Below, one piece after another: positions 53,929 to 62,126 of a DNA stretch of 64,000 nucleotides. Source of the stretch: Streptomyces sp. CB01881 (GTDB lineage: Bacteria; Actinomycetota; Actinomycetes; Streptomycetales; Streptomycetaceae); assembly GCF_002953255.1 (NCBI RefSeq), contig NZ_CP026498.1:5589158-5653157 (forward strand), read 5' to 3'. The first letter of the stretch is position 1; every line of letters starts with the position of its first letter. The notes under the pieces are model-generated. The model saw only the letters and a program-made list of their open reading frames with translations. It was not told the origin of the DNA and searched no databases. Made by a program: the position numbers and the translations under genes.

Positions 53929-55473
53929 GTGAGCGACCTTCCCTTCGGATTCGGCGTTCCGCCAGAGGAGCCCGAGGACGGCAAGGCCAAGCCCGAGGAC
54001 GCCAAGGGCAAGCCTGGCGACGAGCAGGCGAAGAAGGACCCGGGAGAGCCGCAGCAGGGCGGCCCGCAGCCCTTCGGCTTCGGCGGGAACCCGTTCGGCG
54101 CGCTGTTCGGCATGGGGATGCCCGGCGGCCCCGGCACCCCCGGCGCGCCCGGCGGGGCCGACAACCCGTTCGCCGCGATGTTCGGCGGGCTCAACCCCAA
54201 CGACCTCGGCGCCGCCTTCCAGCAGCTCGGGCAGATGCTCTCCTTCGAGGGCGGCCCGGTGAACTGGGACCTCGCCAAGGACATCGCCCGCCAGACCGTC
54301 GTCGCCGAGCCCGCCGAGGGCAAGTCCAAGGACCGGTCGGTCGGCGCCGCCGAGCGCTCGGCCGTCGCCGAGGCCGTCCGGCTCGCCGACCTCTGGCTGG
54401 ACGGCGCGACCGAGTTCCCCTCCGGGGCCGGCACCGCCGTCGCCTGGAGCCGGGCCGAGTGGATCGAGGCCACCCTCCCGGTCTGGAAGGACCTGGTCGA
54501 CCCGGTCGCCGAGCGGGTCGGCAACGCCATGGGCGGCGTCCTGCCCGAGGAGATGCAGGCCATGGCCGGCCCGCTCATGGGCATGATGCGCTCGATGGGC
54601 GGCGCCATGTTCGGCACCCAGATCGGGCAGGCGCTCGGCGCCCTCGCCGCCGAGGTGGTCGGCTCCACCGACGTCGGCCTGCCGCTCGCCCCGGCCGGCA
54701 AGGCCGCGCTGCTCCCGCAGAACATCGCCGAGTTCGGCGAGGGCCTGAACGTCCCCGCCGACGAGGTCCGCCTCTACCTCGCCCTGCGCGAGGCCGCCCA
54801 CCAGCGCCTCTTCGCCCACGTGCCGTGGCTGCGCGCCCACCTGTTCGGCGCCGTCGAGGCCTATGCGCGCGGCATCAAGGTCGACACCTCCCGGATGGAG
54901 GAGCTGGTCGGCCAGCTCGACCCGGGCAACCCCGAGGCGCTCCAGGAGGCGCTGGCCGGCGGCCTGCTCCAGCCCGAGGACACCCCCGAGCAGAAGGCCG
55001 CGCTCGCCCGCCTGGAGACGGCGCTCGCGCTGGTCGAGGGCTGGGTCGACGCCGTCGTCCACGCCGCCGCCCAGCCGCACCTGCCGCAGGCCGGCGCGCT
55101 GCGCGAGACCGTCCGCCGCCGCCGCGCGGCCGGCGGGCCCGCCGAGCAGACCTTCGCCACCCTGGTCGGCCTGGAGCTGCGCCCGCGCCGGCTGCGCGAC
55201 GCCTCCCGGCTCTGGGCGCTGCTCGCCGACGCCCGCGGCGTCGAGGGCCGCGACGACCTCTGGCAGCACCCCGACATGCTCCCCACCGCCGCCGACCTGG
55301 ACGACCCGGACGCCTTCGTGCACCGGGACGCGGCCGGCGACCTGGAGGGCGGCATCGACTTCGACGCGATCGACAAGCTGCTCGGCGAGGCGGCCGCGTC
55401 CTCCGAGGGTTCCAAGCCCGACCTGGAGAAGAAGGACGACGACGAGAACGGGAAGGGCGAGCCCACCGCATGA
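53929..55473 (+). CDS. Zincin-like metalloprotease-family protein (TIGR03624/DUF2342 type)
   Basis: 514-aa protein. Starts at GTG 53929 (SDLPFGFG, behind GAGGA); an ATG 27 bases upstream is less likely. A Pro/Gly/Phe-rich first ~100 residues precedes the family domain. Family motif REAAHQRLFAHVPWLRAHL (about 284-302) contains the His that lines the putative zinc site; the canonical HExxH is absent. Often called a putative hydrolase or coenzyme F420-associated protein in databases; activity is unproved. The NUDIX start overlaps the stop (ATGA). Confidence 0.85.
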   Translation: MSDLPFGFGVPPEEPEDGKAKPEDAKGKPGDEQAKKDPGEPQQGGPQPFGFGGNPFGALFGMGMPGGPGTPGAPGGADNPFAAMFGGLNPNDLGAAFQQLGQMLSFEGGPVNWDLAKDIARQTVVAEPAEGKSKDRSVGAAERSAVAEAVRLADLWLDGATEFPSGAGTAVAWSRAEWIEATLPVWKDLVDPVAERVGNAMGGVLPEEMQAMAGPLMGMMRSMGGAMFGTQIGQALGALAAEVVGSTDVGLPLAPAGKAALLPQNIAEFGEGLNVPADEVRLYLALREAAHQRLFAHVPWLRAHLFGAVEAYARGIKVDTSRMEELVGQLDPGNPEALQEALAGGLLQPEDTPEQKAALARLETALALVEGWVDAVVHAAAQPHLPQAGALRETVRRRRAAGGPAEQTFATLVGLELRPRRLRDASRLWALLADARGVEGRDDLWQHPDMLPTAADLDDPDAFVHRDAAGDLEGGIDFDAIDKLLGEAAASSEGSKPDLEKKDDDENGKGEPTA

Positions 55474-56057
55474 CGCTCACCGAGACGGGCGCGTCCGCCC
55501 TGCACGCGGACGCCGTCCGCACCCTGAGCCGCTGGCGGCCCGCCGACCCGGACCAGGAACAGCTGCGCCGCGACTACCTGGACCACCTGGCCGAGCAGCC
55601 CGAGGGCCTGTTCCGGTCCTGCCTGCCCGCCCACGTCACCGCCAGCGCGGCGGTCGTCGACCCCGCCGCCGGGCGGGTGCTGCTGACCCTGCACCCCAAG
55701 GTCGGCATGTGGCTGCAGATGGGCGGCCACTGCGAGCCCGGCGACCGCGACCTCGCGGCCGCGGCGCTGCGCGAGGCCACCGAGGAGTCCGGCATCGCGG
55801 ACCTCGCCCTGCTGGCCGTCGACGGTCTGCCGGTGCCCGCCAAGCTCGACCGGCACCTCGTCCGCTGCACCGGCAAGGACCGGCCGGAGAACACCCACCT
55901 GGACGTCCAGTACATCGCGGTGGCCCCGCCCGGGGCGCAGGAGCTGATCAGCGAGGAGTCGCTGGACCTGCGCTGGTTCGACTACGACCGCCTGCCCGAG
56001 CTGACCGACCACTCGGTCCGCGACCTGGTCGCGCGGGCGCGGGAGCTGACCGCCTGA
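55470..56057 (+). CDS. NUDIX hydrolase
   Basis: 195-aa pyrophosphohydrolase. The Nudix box GGHCEPGDRDLAAAALREAT continuing EESG (about 80-103) has all Glu residues of GX5EX7REUXEEXGU. It is translationally coupled to the zincin-like gene. The substrate (a nucleoside diphosphate derivative) is not predictable. Confidence 0.88.
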   Translation: MTLTETGASALHADAVRTLSRWRPADPDQEQLRRDYLDHLAEQPEGLFRSCLPAHVTASAAVVDPAAGRVLLTLHPKVGMWLQMGGHCEPGDRDLAAAALREATEESGIADLALLAVDGLPVPAKLDRHLVRCTGKDRPENTHLDVQYIAVAPPGAQELISEESLDLRWFDYDRLPELTDHSVRDLVARARELTA

Positions 56058-56075
56058 GGTTGGTGCGAAGGCACG

Positions 56076-56113
56076 AGGAGGGGGCGCGGACCAGATGGTC
56101 CGCGCCCCCTCCT
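56076..56113. terminator. Bidirectional terminator
   Basis: Perfect 17-bp inverted repeat (arms 56076-56092 and 56097-56113) followed by CTT, between the convergent NUDIX and peptidase genes. A short tgtcgttcccttgtc duplication follows at about 56117-56148. Confidence 0.85.
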
Positions 56114-56173
56114 TGCCTGTCGTTCCCTTGTCGCTGTCGTTCCCTTGTCATCACGCCCTGGTGGCGCGGCCGC

Positions 56174-56923
56174 TCAGCCGCAGGAGCCGGCCGGGCCGGG
56201 CTCCTGCGGGCCCCCCGCGTGCCGGGCGCCGGGGATGTGCGGCAACCGGGCGGCCGAGACCACACCCTCCAGGTAGCCGCGGGCCCGCTCCGTCCGCGGG
56301 TAGGCCTCCAGCAGCGCCCAGAACGAGGGGCCGTGGTCCGGCACCAGCAGGTGGGCCAGCTCGTGCAGCAGCACGTAGTCGACGACGTACTCCGGCATCC
56401 CCTGGAGGCGGTGCGAGAGCCGGATCGTCCGTTCGCTGGGGGTGCAGGAACCCCAGCGCGAGTTCTGGTTGGTGACCCAGCGGACCTGGGCAGGCCGGGC
56501 CCGGCTGCCGAGATAGGCGGCGGACAGCTCGCGCGCCCGGGCCGCCAGCGCGTCGTCGCCGAGCACCCGCCGGCTCTCCTGGGCGGCCAGCTTCTCCAGC
56601 ATCTGGGTGACCCAGCGCTGCTCCTCCGCGTGCGACATCCGGGCCGGGATCAGCACGATCGTGCGGTCGCCCTCGCGGTAGGCGGAGACGGTGCGGCTGC
56701 GCCGGGCGCTGCGGCGGACCTCCACGCGGGAGCGGTCGGGGTGCGACTTCTCGACATGGCCCTCGGCGTGGCCCTCCGCGTGCGGCGGGGGCTTCGGCGG
56801 TTCGGCGGAGGCCGGCCGCTGATCAGGGCGCCCGCGCGTGCTCGGCGCCGCGACCTGCGACCCGGACGCTGCACGGGCACGCCGACGCGACGCCGGGGGA
56901 TGGGAGTCCCGTTCGGCTGCCAT
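56174..56923 (-). CDS. YgjP/M48-type zinc metallopeptidase
   Basis: 249-aa cytosolic protein. Residues 1-80 are basic and disordered, including a repeated HAEGH motif. The catalytic part shows NQNSRWGSCTPSERTIRL and YVLLHELAHLLVPDHGPSF, the HExxH zinc site with a third ligand (DHGPSFW His) of the DUF45/YgjP group. The start is uncertain: ATG at 56923 includes the long basic part; internal starts are possible. Divergent from the ThiF-like gene. Confidence 0.85.
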   Translation of the reverse strand: MAAERDSHPPASRRRARAASGSQVAAPSTRGRPDQRPASAEPPKPPPHAEGHAEGHVEKSHPDRSRVEVRRSARRSRTVSAYREGDRTIVLIPARMSHAEEQRWVTQMLEKLAAQESRRVLGDDALAARARELSAAYLGSRARPAQVRWVTNQNSRWGSCTPSERTIRLSHRLQGMPEYVVDYVLLHELAHLLVPDHGPSFWALLEAYPRTERARGYLEGVVSAARLPHIPGARHAGGPQEPGPAGSCG

Positions 56924-57049
56924 GGCACACGACGTTACCCGGTAGCGCTGACAGAAGTCCGCTGCCGTGGCCGAAATCTTTCGTGGAGTGATCGGGAACG
57001 AAAGGCCGACAAGAGGTGTCCGGAATACGACCCCGGGCCGGACTCCAGG

Positions 57050-57105
57050 TTATCCACAGGGCGTGCGAACAGATCTTCTGATCATGAGGCCGCGCCTGTG
57101 GACAA
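57050..57105. promoter_or_regulatory. Two DnaA-box-like 9-mers in inverted orientation
   Basis: ttatccaca at 57050-57058 is the canonical DnaA box; tgtggacaa at 57097-57105 is the complement of ttgtccaca, the Streptomyces version. They are 47 bp apart start to start, about 75 bp upstream of the ThiF-like gene. No cluster large enough for an origin; a DnaA-titration or control site is possible. Confidence 0.5.
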
Positions 57106-57178
57106 CGCGGCGCACGACGTCGGGGTGATCGGGCATGCTGCCGTCAGCCGTCCGGAAACCGTCGGAAGGAAATCCGCC

Positions 57179-58267
57179 GTGCGCCTGCTGCTGAAGCCCG
57201 CCCTCTCCCGCGGCTGGCGGGACTCCGAGACCCTGCAGTTCGGTACCGTCCAGCGCTACGCCGGTGTGCTGGAACACGTGGACCGACCACTGCGCGACTT
57301 CCTCGGACTGATCGACGGAACGCGCGACCGACCCGCCCTGCTGGCCGCCGGCGAGCGGGCCGGCCTCGGACGCGAGCCCACCGAGGAGCTGCTCGACACA
57401 CTGGAACGGACCGGGCTGCTCGACGACGCCGACGCCGCCGGCGCGGCGCTCACCCGCTTCCCGCGGCCGCACCGCGAGCTGCTCGGGCCCGACCTCGCCT
57501 CGCTCTCCCTGGTCCACTCCGGTCCGGGCGCCGGGCCCGCCGTCCTGGCCCGGCGGGCCGGCCAACGCGTGGAGGTCCGCGGCGCCGGCCGGGTCGGGGC
57601 CGCGATCGCCGCCGTCCTCTCCGCGGGTGGCACGGGCACGGTCACGGTGACCGACAACGGCCGGGTCGGCCCGGCGGACTGCTCCCCCGCCGGGCTGCCG
57701 CCCTCCGACCTCGGGCGACTGCGCGCCACCGCCGCCCGCGAGGCCGTCCAACGGGCGTCCGGACGGCGTCCCGGGCCCGACGCGCGCCGCAGCCAGGACC
57801 AGAGGCCGCCCGACCTGGTGGTACTGGCGCCCCGGGACGGCAGCGGCGCCTTCGCCGGCGGCACGCAGGCGGCCAGGGAACTGCTGCGCGCCGGGACGCC
57901 CCACCTGTACGTCGGGGTGGTCGAGGAGATCGGGGTGGTCGGACCTCTGGTCACGCCCGGGGTCTCGGCGTGCGGCCACTGCCTGGTGCTCGCGCGGGAG
58001 GACGAGGACGCCGGCTGGCCCCGGCTGCTCGCCCAGATCGCCGACGAGGGCCCCGGCCGGGCCCGCACCCCGGCGTGCGACACCGCCCTGGCCACGGCGG
58101 TCGCCGGCCTCGCCGCCCTCCACGTCCAGCTCCACCTCGACGGCGTCCGGCCGCCCAGCGTGGACGGCTGGTGCGAGCTCTCGGCCACGGACGGCATGTC
58201 GCGGCGGCTGAGGCTGCGGGGGCACCCGGACTGCGGGTGCCTGTGGCAGCCGATGCCACCGGCGTGA
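57179..58267 (+). CDS. ThiF/E1-like protein of unknown pathway
   Basis: 362-aa protein. Residues 1-115 form a helical region without export signal. A Rossmann motif VRGAGRVGAAIAAVL (about 120-134) and TVTDNGRVGPADCS follow, as in ThiF/MoeB/E1 enzymes. The adenylation residues (R/N/Q after the Asp) are not conserved. Two zinc-type Cys pairs, SACGHCLVLA and HPDCGCLW, are present. It resembles the E1-like partner of azoline-forming (TOMM) enzymes, but no YcaO gene or precursor peptide is nearby. The start is GTG at 57179 with GGAAGGA upstream. Confidence 0.75.
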   Translation: MRLLLKPALSRGWRDSETLQFGTVQRYAGVLEHVDRPLRDFLGLIDGTRDRPALLAAGERAGLGREPTEELLDTLERTGLLDDADAAGAALTRFPRPHRELLGPDLASLSLVHSGPGAGPAVLARRAGQRVEVRGAGRVGAAIAAVLSAGGTGTVTVTDNGRVGPADCSPAGLPPSDLGRLRATAAREAVQRASGRRPGPDARRSQDQRPPDLVVLAPRDGSGAFAGGTQAARELLRAGTPHLYVGVVEEIGVVGPLVTPGVSACGHCLVLAREDEDAGWPRLLAQIADEGPGRARTPACDTALATAVAGLAALHVQLHLDGVRPPSVDGWCELSATDGMSRRLRLRGHPDCGCLWQPMPPA

Positions 58268-58691
58268 GGGGAGGCCGGTAACCGGCCGGGCGAGGCCGGG
58301 CGAGGCACTGATCGGTCGACGCGCTGCCCGTGCAGGGCTCTGCGCAGGCTGCGGCCCGCTCGGACGCCGCGCTGCCGACGCGCGGGGCTGCGCAACGCGA
58401 GGGTCTGGCCTGCACAGCGCAAGGACCGGGCCTGCGCAGCGCGAGGGTCTGGTCGTCGCGCGGGCCGGCTCACAAGGCGCTGCCCACGCCTGCCGTGAGG
58501 CAGGCGTGGGCAGTCGAAAAGGTGCCCTGAGCGACTCTCAGGCGGTGGAGGTGGGGCGGGGCGGGGGCCCCGGAAGACCGGGCAAGCGGCGGGCCTCGGC
58601 GCCCCTCCGCGCCAAGGCCCGCGAGCGACACGGCCGATCCCCCGCTCAGCCCCAGCCCCAGCCCCCTGCCGGGCCTTCCGCTCCCGTCCGG
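58268..58691. other. 424-bp repeat-containing intergenic stretch
   Basis: No gene supported. It contains two related copies of gcgca-a/g-cgcgagggtctgg (about 58390-58409 and 58434-58453), the terminator at 58480-58513, and a cagccc hexanucleotide run near 58645-58670. Confidence 0.6.
58480..58513. terminator. Terminator between convergent genes
   Basis: Perfect 15-bp inverted repeat (arms 58480-58494 and 58499-58513). Confidence 0.8.
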
Positions 58692-59288
58692 TTACGCAGT
58701 CGTCGCCGGCCGGTAGGTGCAGATGTTGACGCCGGTCTTGCTGGTCACGGTGGAGACCAGCTCGAACGTGCGCAGGGCGCCGTCCGCAGGGAAGATCGTC
58801 TTCCCGCCGCCGAGCACGACCGGCATGACCATGAGGCAGAGCTCGTCGACCAGGCCCTCGCTCAGCAGGGTGCGCGCGAGGGTGGGGCTGCCCATGACCG
58901 CCAGGTCTCCGCCCTCGGTCGCGCGCAGCTCGCGGAGGCGGGCGACGGCCTCGGCGCCGGGGATGCGGGTGGTGTTGTTCCAGGCCAGCTCGGAGTCGGC
59001 GAGCGTACCGGTCACCACGTACTTGCGGACGGCGTTCATGTGGTCGGCGAACGGGTCGCCGGCACGCTCGGGCCACGCCGCCGCCATCGTCTGCCAGGTG
59101 CGGCGGCCGAAGAGCAGCGCCTCGGTCCTGCCCATGGCCTCGCCGATGGCGCCGCCCATCACCTCCGGGTCGAAGAACGGGTGCGTCCAACCGCCGTGGG
59201 CGAAGCCGCCGTCGGTGTCCTCCTGCGGGCCGCCGGGCGCCTGGACGACGCCGTCGAGGCTGATGAACTCGTTGATCACGATGCGCAT
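58692..59288 (-). CDS. Dihydrofolate-reductase-fold protein (RibD C-terminal type)
   Basis: 198-aa putative NADPH-dependent reductase. MRIVINEFISLDGVVQAPGG (1-20), ALLFGRRTWQTMAAAW (about 58-73), GDLAVMGSPTLARTLL and MPVVLGGGKTIFP (cofactor site) are typical of the YyaP/YwjB group rather than true FolA. The start is ATG at 59288 behind AGAAGCGAG. The substrate is unknown. A Crp-like palindrome lies 90 bp upstream. Confidence 0.88.
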   Translation of the reverse strand: MRIVINEFISLDGVVQAPGGPQEDTDGGFAHGGWTHPFFDPEVMGGAIGEAMGRTEALLFGRRTWQTMAAAWPERAGDPFADHMNAVRKYVVTGTLADSELAWNNTTRIPGAEAVARLRELRATEGGDLAVMGSPTLARTLLSEGLVDELCLMVMPVVLGGGKTIFPADGALRTFELVSTVTSKTGVNICTYRPATTA

Positions 59289-59615
59289 GGGGTGCTCGCT
59301 TCTCTTCCGCTTCGGGTTTACGGCAATAGAGACCGTCGCGCGGCCCGGAACTCATCGCTCCCACCCGACCCATTTGCCGTGATCTGGATCACACCGGGGG
59401 CCGTCGGGCCGCCCCCCGGCCGGGGGAACGATCAGGGGACCAGTCCACACCGAACGGGGAGGCCCATCGATGCCGGCCGAGACCGCCACCTCCGGGGGCC
59501 CGGCCGGGCGGGTCGGGAAATGCGGCCGGGACCGGGGTGGCGAGCGGGCACAATGGCGTAGTGACGGTCGGCCCCCGACGGCGGGGTGCCGGGGGCGTGT
59601 GAAATGGAGACCCGG
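59289..59615. other. 327-bp divergent promoter region
   Basis: Separates the leftward DHFR-family gene from the rightward ABC1 kinase gene. Contains the GTGA-N6-TCAC palindrome at 59379-59392; otherwise no recognisable element. Confidence 0.5.
59379..59392. promoter_or_regulatory. Candidate Crp site
   Basis: GTGATCTGGATCAC is a perfect GTGA-N6-TCAC palindrome in the divergent promoter region, like that upstream of the symporter genes. It could serve either gene. Confidence 0.45.
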
Positions 59616-61076
59616 GTGAGCGATCTTCCGCGCAAGGCAGTGACCCGCACGGCGCGACTCGCCGCCCTGCCGCTGGGGATCGCGGGCCGGGCCACGCTCG
59701 GGCTGGGGAAGCGGATCGGCGGGCGGTCGGCCGACGTGGTGACGGCCGAGCTCCAGCAGGCCACCGCGGACCAGCTGTTCAAGGTCCTGGGCGAACTCAA
59801 GGGCGGGGCGATGAAGTTCGGGCAGGTGCTGTCCGTCTTCGAGGCCGCGCTGCCCGAGGAGGTCGCCGGCCCGTACCGGGCGGCGCTGACCAAGCTTCAG
59901 GACGCCGCGCCCCCGATGCCGGCCGCCAAGGTGCACACGGCGCTCGCCCAGCGGCTCGGCGAGGACTGGCGCGGGCTCTTCCTGGAGTTCGACGACCGGC
60001 CGGCCGCCGCCGCGTCGATCGGCCAGGTGCACCGGGCGGTGTGGCACGACGGGCGCGCGGTGGCGGTCAAGGTCCAGTACCCGGGCGCGGGCGACGCGCT
60101 GCTGGCGGACCTCTCGCAGCTGAGCCGGGTGGCCTGGCTGCTCGGCCCGCTCATCCCCGGCCTCGACATCAAGCCGCTGATCACCGAGCTGCGCGAGCGG
60201 GTCTCGGAGGAGCTGGACTACGAGCTGGAGGCGCAGGCCCAGCGCAGACACGCCGAGGAGTTCGCGGGCGATCCGGACATCGTGGTGCCCGGCGTGGTGG
60301 CGCAGGCCGACCAGGTGCTGGTCACCGAGTGGATGGACGGGACCCCGCTGGCCGAGGTGATCGCGGGCGGCACCCAGGAGGAGCGCGACCGGGCCGGGAA
60401 GCTGCTGGCCCGCTTCCTCTTCGCGGGCCCGTCCCGGACCGGCCTGCTGCACGCCGATCCGCACCCGGGCAACTTCCGGCTGCTGAAGGACGACGGGCCG
60501 GCGTCCGGCTGGCGGCTGGGCGTGCTGGACTTCGGCACCGTCGACCGGCTGCCGGACGGGCTGCCCGCGCCGATCGGGGCCTCCCTGCGGATGGCGCTGG
60601 CCGGAGACGCGGCGGGCGTGCTGGAGATGCTGCGCGAGGAGGGCTTCGTCAAGCCCTCGATCGAGCTGGACCCGGACGCGGTGCTGGACTACCTGGTGCC
60701 GATCATCGAGCCGGCCGCAGTGGACACCTTCCACTTCACCCGGGCCTGGATGCGGGCGCAGGCGGCCCGGATCGCCGATCCGCGCTCGCCCGCCTACAAC
60801 CTGGGCAAGCAGCTCAACCTGCCCCCGGCGTACCTGCTGATCCACCGGGTCACCCTGAGCACCATCGGGGTGCTCTGCCAGCTGGGCGCGAAGGCGCCGT
60901 TCCGGGCGGAGATGCTGCGCTGGCTCCCGGAGTTCGCCGACCGGCCAACGCCGCGGGAGCGGCCCGCCGAGCAGGAGCAGCCCGCGTCGCCGAAGAACCG
61001 CGCGGCGGGCACGACGACGAAGCCGGCGGCCGGGAAGACCCCGGCGGCGACCGCCAGGAAGGCCGCGAAGAGCTGA
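59616..61076 (+). CDS. ABC1/AarF (UbiB-like) atypical kinase
   Basis: 486-aa protein-kinase-like protein. KxGQ motif [11 protein letters not shown] (about 64-74), Ala-rich nucleotide loop [18 protein letters not shown] (lysine), [10 protein letters not shown] (catalytic Asp) and VLDFGTVD (metal Asp) are all present, as in COQ8-type ATPases. The tail after ~450 is Pro/Lys/Ala-rich. The start GTG 59616 has GGAGA at normal spacing; an ATG 12 bases upstream is possible. Actinobacteria make menaquinone, so its partner is a prenyl-lipid pathway rather than ubiquinone. Confidence 0.9.
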   Translation: MSDLPRKAVTRTARLAALPLGIAGRATLGLGKRIGGRSADVVTAELQQATADQLFKVLGELKGGAMKFGQVLSVFEAALPEEVAGPYRAALTKLQDAAPPMPAAKVHTALAQRLGEDWRGLFLEFDDRPAAAASIGQVHRAVWHDGRAVAVKVQYPGAGDALLADLSQLSRVAWLLGPLIPGLDIKPLITELRERVSEELDYELEAQAQRRHAEEFAGDPDIVVPGVVAQADQVLVTEWMDGTPLAEVIAGGTQEERDRAGKLLARFLFAGPSRTGLLHADPHPGNFRLLKDDGPASGWRLGVLDFGTVDRLPDGLPAPIGASLRMALAGDAAGVLEMLREEGFVKPSIELDPDAVLDYLVPIIEPAAVDTFHFTRAWMRAQAARIADPRSPAYNLGKQLNLPPAYLLIHRVTLSTIGVLCQLGAKAPFRAEMLRWLPEFADRPTPRERPAEQEQPASPKNRAAGTTTKPAAGKTPAATARKAAKS

Positions 61077-61125
61077 CGTGGAGCCGGCGAACAGCCGGCA
61101 GGGCCGCCGCAACGGCCGCCAACGG

Positions 61126-61162
61126 CCGCAGGCCGCTCCCCGGATCGGGGGGCGGCCTGCGG
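61126..61162. terminator. Terminator between convergent genes
   Basis: GC-rich stem of about 15 bp around gcaggccgctcccc (arms about 61126-61141 and 61147-61162). Confidence 0.65.
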
Positions 61163-61193
61163 CACGACGGGGGTGAAGCGGTGGAGCGGGCGG

Positions 61194-61592
61194 CTACATC
61201 AGCGCGACGGCGATGGCCTTGCGGGCCCGCAGCGAGGCCCGCTCGGCCTTCTGCTTGAGCCGCTGGGCCCTGGCGACCCGGGAGACCAGCCGTTCGTGCT
61301 CGGCCTCCTGGAGGCGCTCTTGCATATGCGCCCGGGCCAGGGATTCGTGGAGAAGTTGCATTTCGAGGGTCCTGTTCTGGATCTGAAGTTCGTGGGTCTG
61401 CTCGGCGCGGACGGTCGGATCGATGGCGGCGGCGGTCATGTGGTGGTCCTGCTCGTGGTGCGACGAAGGGAAGTGGACGGTGCGGGCCGCGTCGGCCCTG
61501 GCGGCGGCGGTTCGCACGGAGCGGCGAAGGGCGCTGTCCAGCGGGGGCTGCTCTCCCCGGCGGACGGCCTCGGCTCCGAGCGCGGAGTTCAC
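61194..61592 (-). CDS. Coiled-coil protein coupled to wblC
   Basis: 132 aa. GTG start overlaps the wblC stop (GTGA). The second half is a continuous charged helix (TLEMQLLHESLARAHMQERL, then EHERLVSRVARAQRLKQ), probably a coiled coil. An internal ATG (MTAAAIDPTV, at about 61440) could give a shorter form. No family recognised. Coupling suggests induction together with WblC. Confidence 0.7.
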   Translation of the reverse strand: MNSALGAEAVRRGEQPPLDSALRRSVRTAAARADAARTVHFPSSHHEQDHHMTAAAIDPTVRAEQTHELQIQNRTLEMQLLHESLARAHMQERLQEAEHERLVSRVARAQRLKQKAERASLRARKAIAVALM

Positions 61593-61957
61593 GCTGCGAC
61601 CTCGGTCTTGCGCGGACGGCCACGCGGCCGCTTGCGGGCCACGACGACGCCCTGGACGAAGAGCTCGCCACCCCAGACGCCCCACGGCTCACGCCGCTCC
61701 AGCGCGCCGGTCAGGCAGGCGTCCTTGACCGGGCAGGTGCCGCAGAGGGACTTCGCGTACTCGACGTCGGCGGGCGTCTCGGCGAAGAAGACCTCGGGGT
61801 CGAAGGCGCGGCACGGGATGGGGAGACCGAGCGCCTCGGCCTGGTCGATCGAGGTGATCTGCATCTGGGAAACCTCCGGGGGGTCGGCCTGGTCGGCCTT
61901 GGTGGTCTGGTCTGTCGGCGGTACGGACGGGATGGGCGGTGTGATGACCGTGGACAC
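61589..61957 (-). CDS. wblC: WhiB-family regulator WblC (WhiB7 orthologue)
   Basis: 122 aa from the GTG at 61957. The iron-sulfur cluster Cys are in IPCRAFDPEVFF and KSLCGTCPVKDAC. The GVWGGELFVQG turn follows, then the AT-hook KRPRGRPRK that is special to WhiB7. WblC/WhiB7 binds primary sigma factor and activates intrinsic antibiotic-resistance genes. A shorter 91-aa form could start at ATG 61864, which has a perfect GGAGG site; the longer frame has coding-type composition and a PSVPP stretch also found, as I recall, in S. coelicolor WblC. An attenuator-like hairpin lies in the leader. Confidence 0.93.
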   Translation of the reverse strand: MSTVITPPIPSVPPTDQTTKADQADPPEVSQMQITSIDQAEALGLPIPCRAFDPEVFFAETPADVEYAKSLCGTCPVKDACLTGALERREPWGVWGGELFVQGVVVARKRPRGRPRKTEVAA

Positions 61958-61988
61958 TGTGGGCGTCTTCTCTCGTCTTCTCAGTGGG

Positions 61989-62021
61989 TCCGGCCCAGCT
62001 GACTGGTGGGGCTGGGCCGGA
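61989..62021 (-). other. Strong hairpin in the wblC leader
   Basis: Perfect 11-bp inverted repeat (arms 61989-61999 and 62011-62021), 32 bases upstream of the wblC GTG. It could take part in translational or transcriptional attenuation. Confidence 0.6.
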
Positions 62022-62066
62022 GGCCCCGGGGGGCCTGGGTGGTCTTGCGTACCGGACAAAACAGAA

Positions 62067-62102
62067 GGGCCGCGGATCCCGGTGTGACGGGTTCCGCGGC
62101 CC
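62067..62102 (-). terminator. Intrinsic terminator or attenuator upstream of wblC
   Basis: Stem gggccgcgga/ttccgcggccc with inner cccg/cggg pairs (62067-62102), followed on the minus strand by TTCTGTTTT (62066-62058). It ends 25 bases after the stop of the 159-aa gene and lies 110 bases before wblC. Either it simply ends that transcript or it is the regulated attenuator described for whiB7/wblC leaders. Confidence 0.8.
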
Positions 62103-62126
62103 TGGAGGTGCCGACCTGAGGCTGAC

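Noticed and set aside
57050..57105. Replication origin
   Set aside because: Only two DnaA boxes, and no dnaA, dnaN or gyrB genes nearby.
57256..59373. 705-codon minus-strand frame over the ThiF-like and DHFR-like genes
   Set aside because: It runs through a strong terminator and two genes with clear family motifs; the composition is typical antisense Arg/Pro/Ser.
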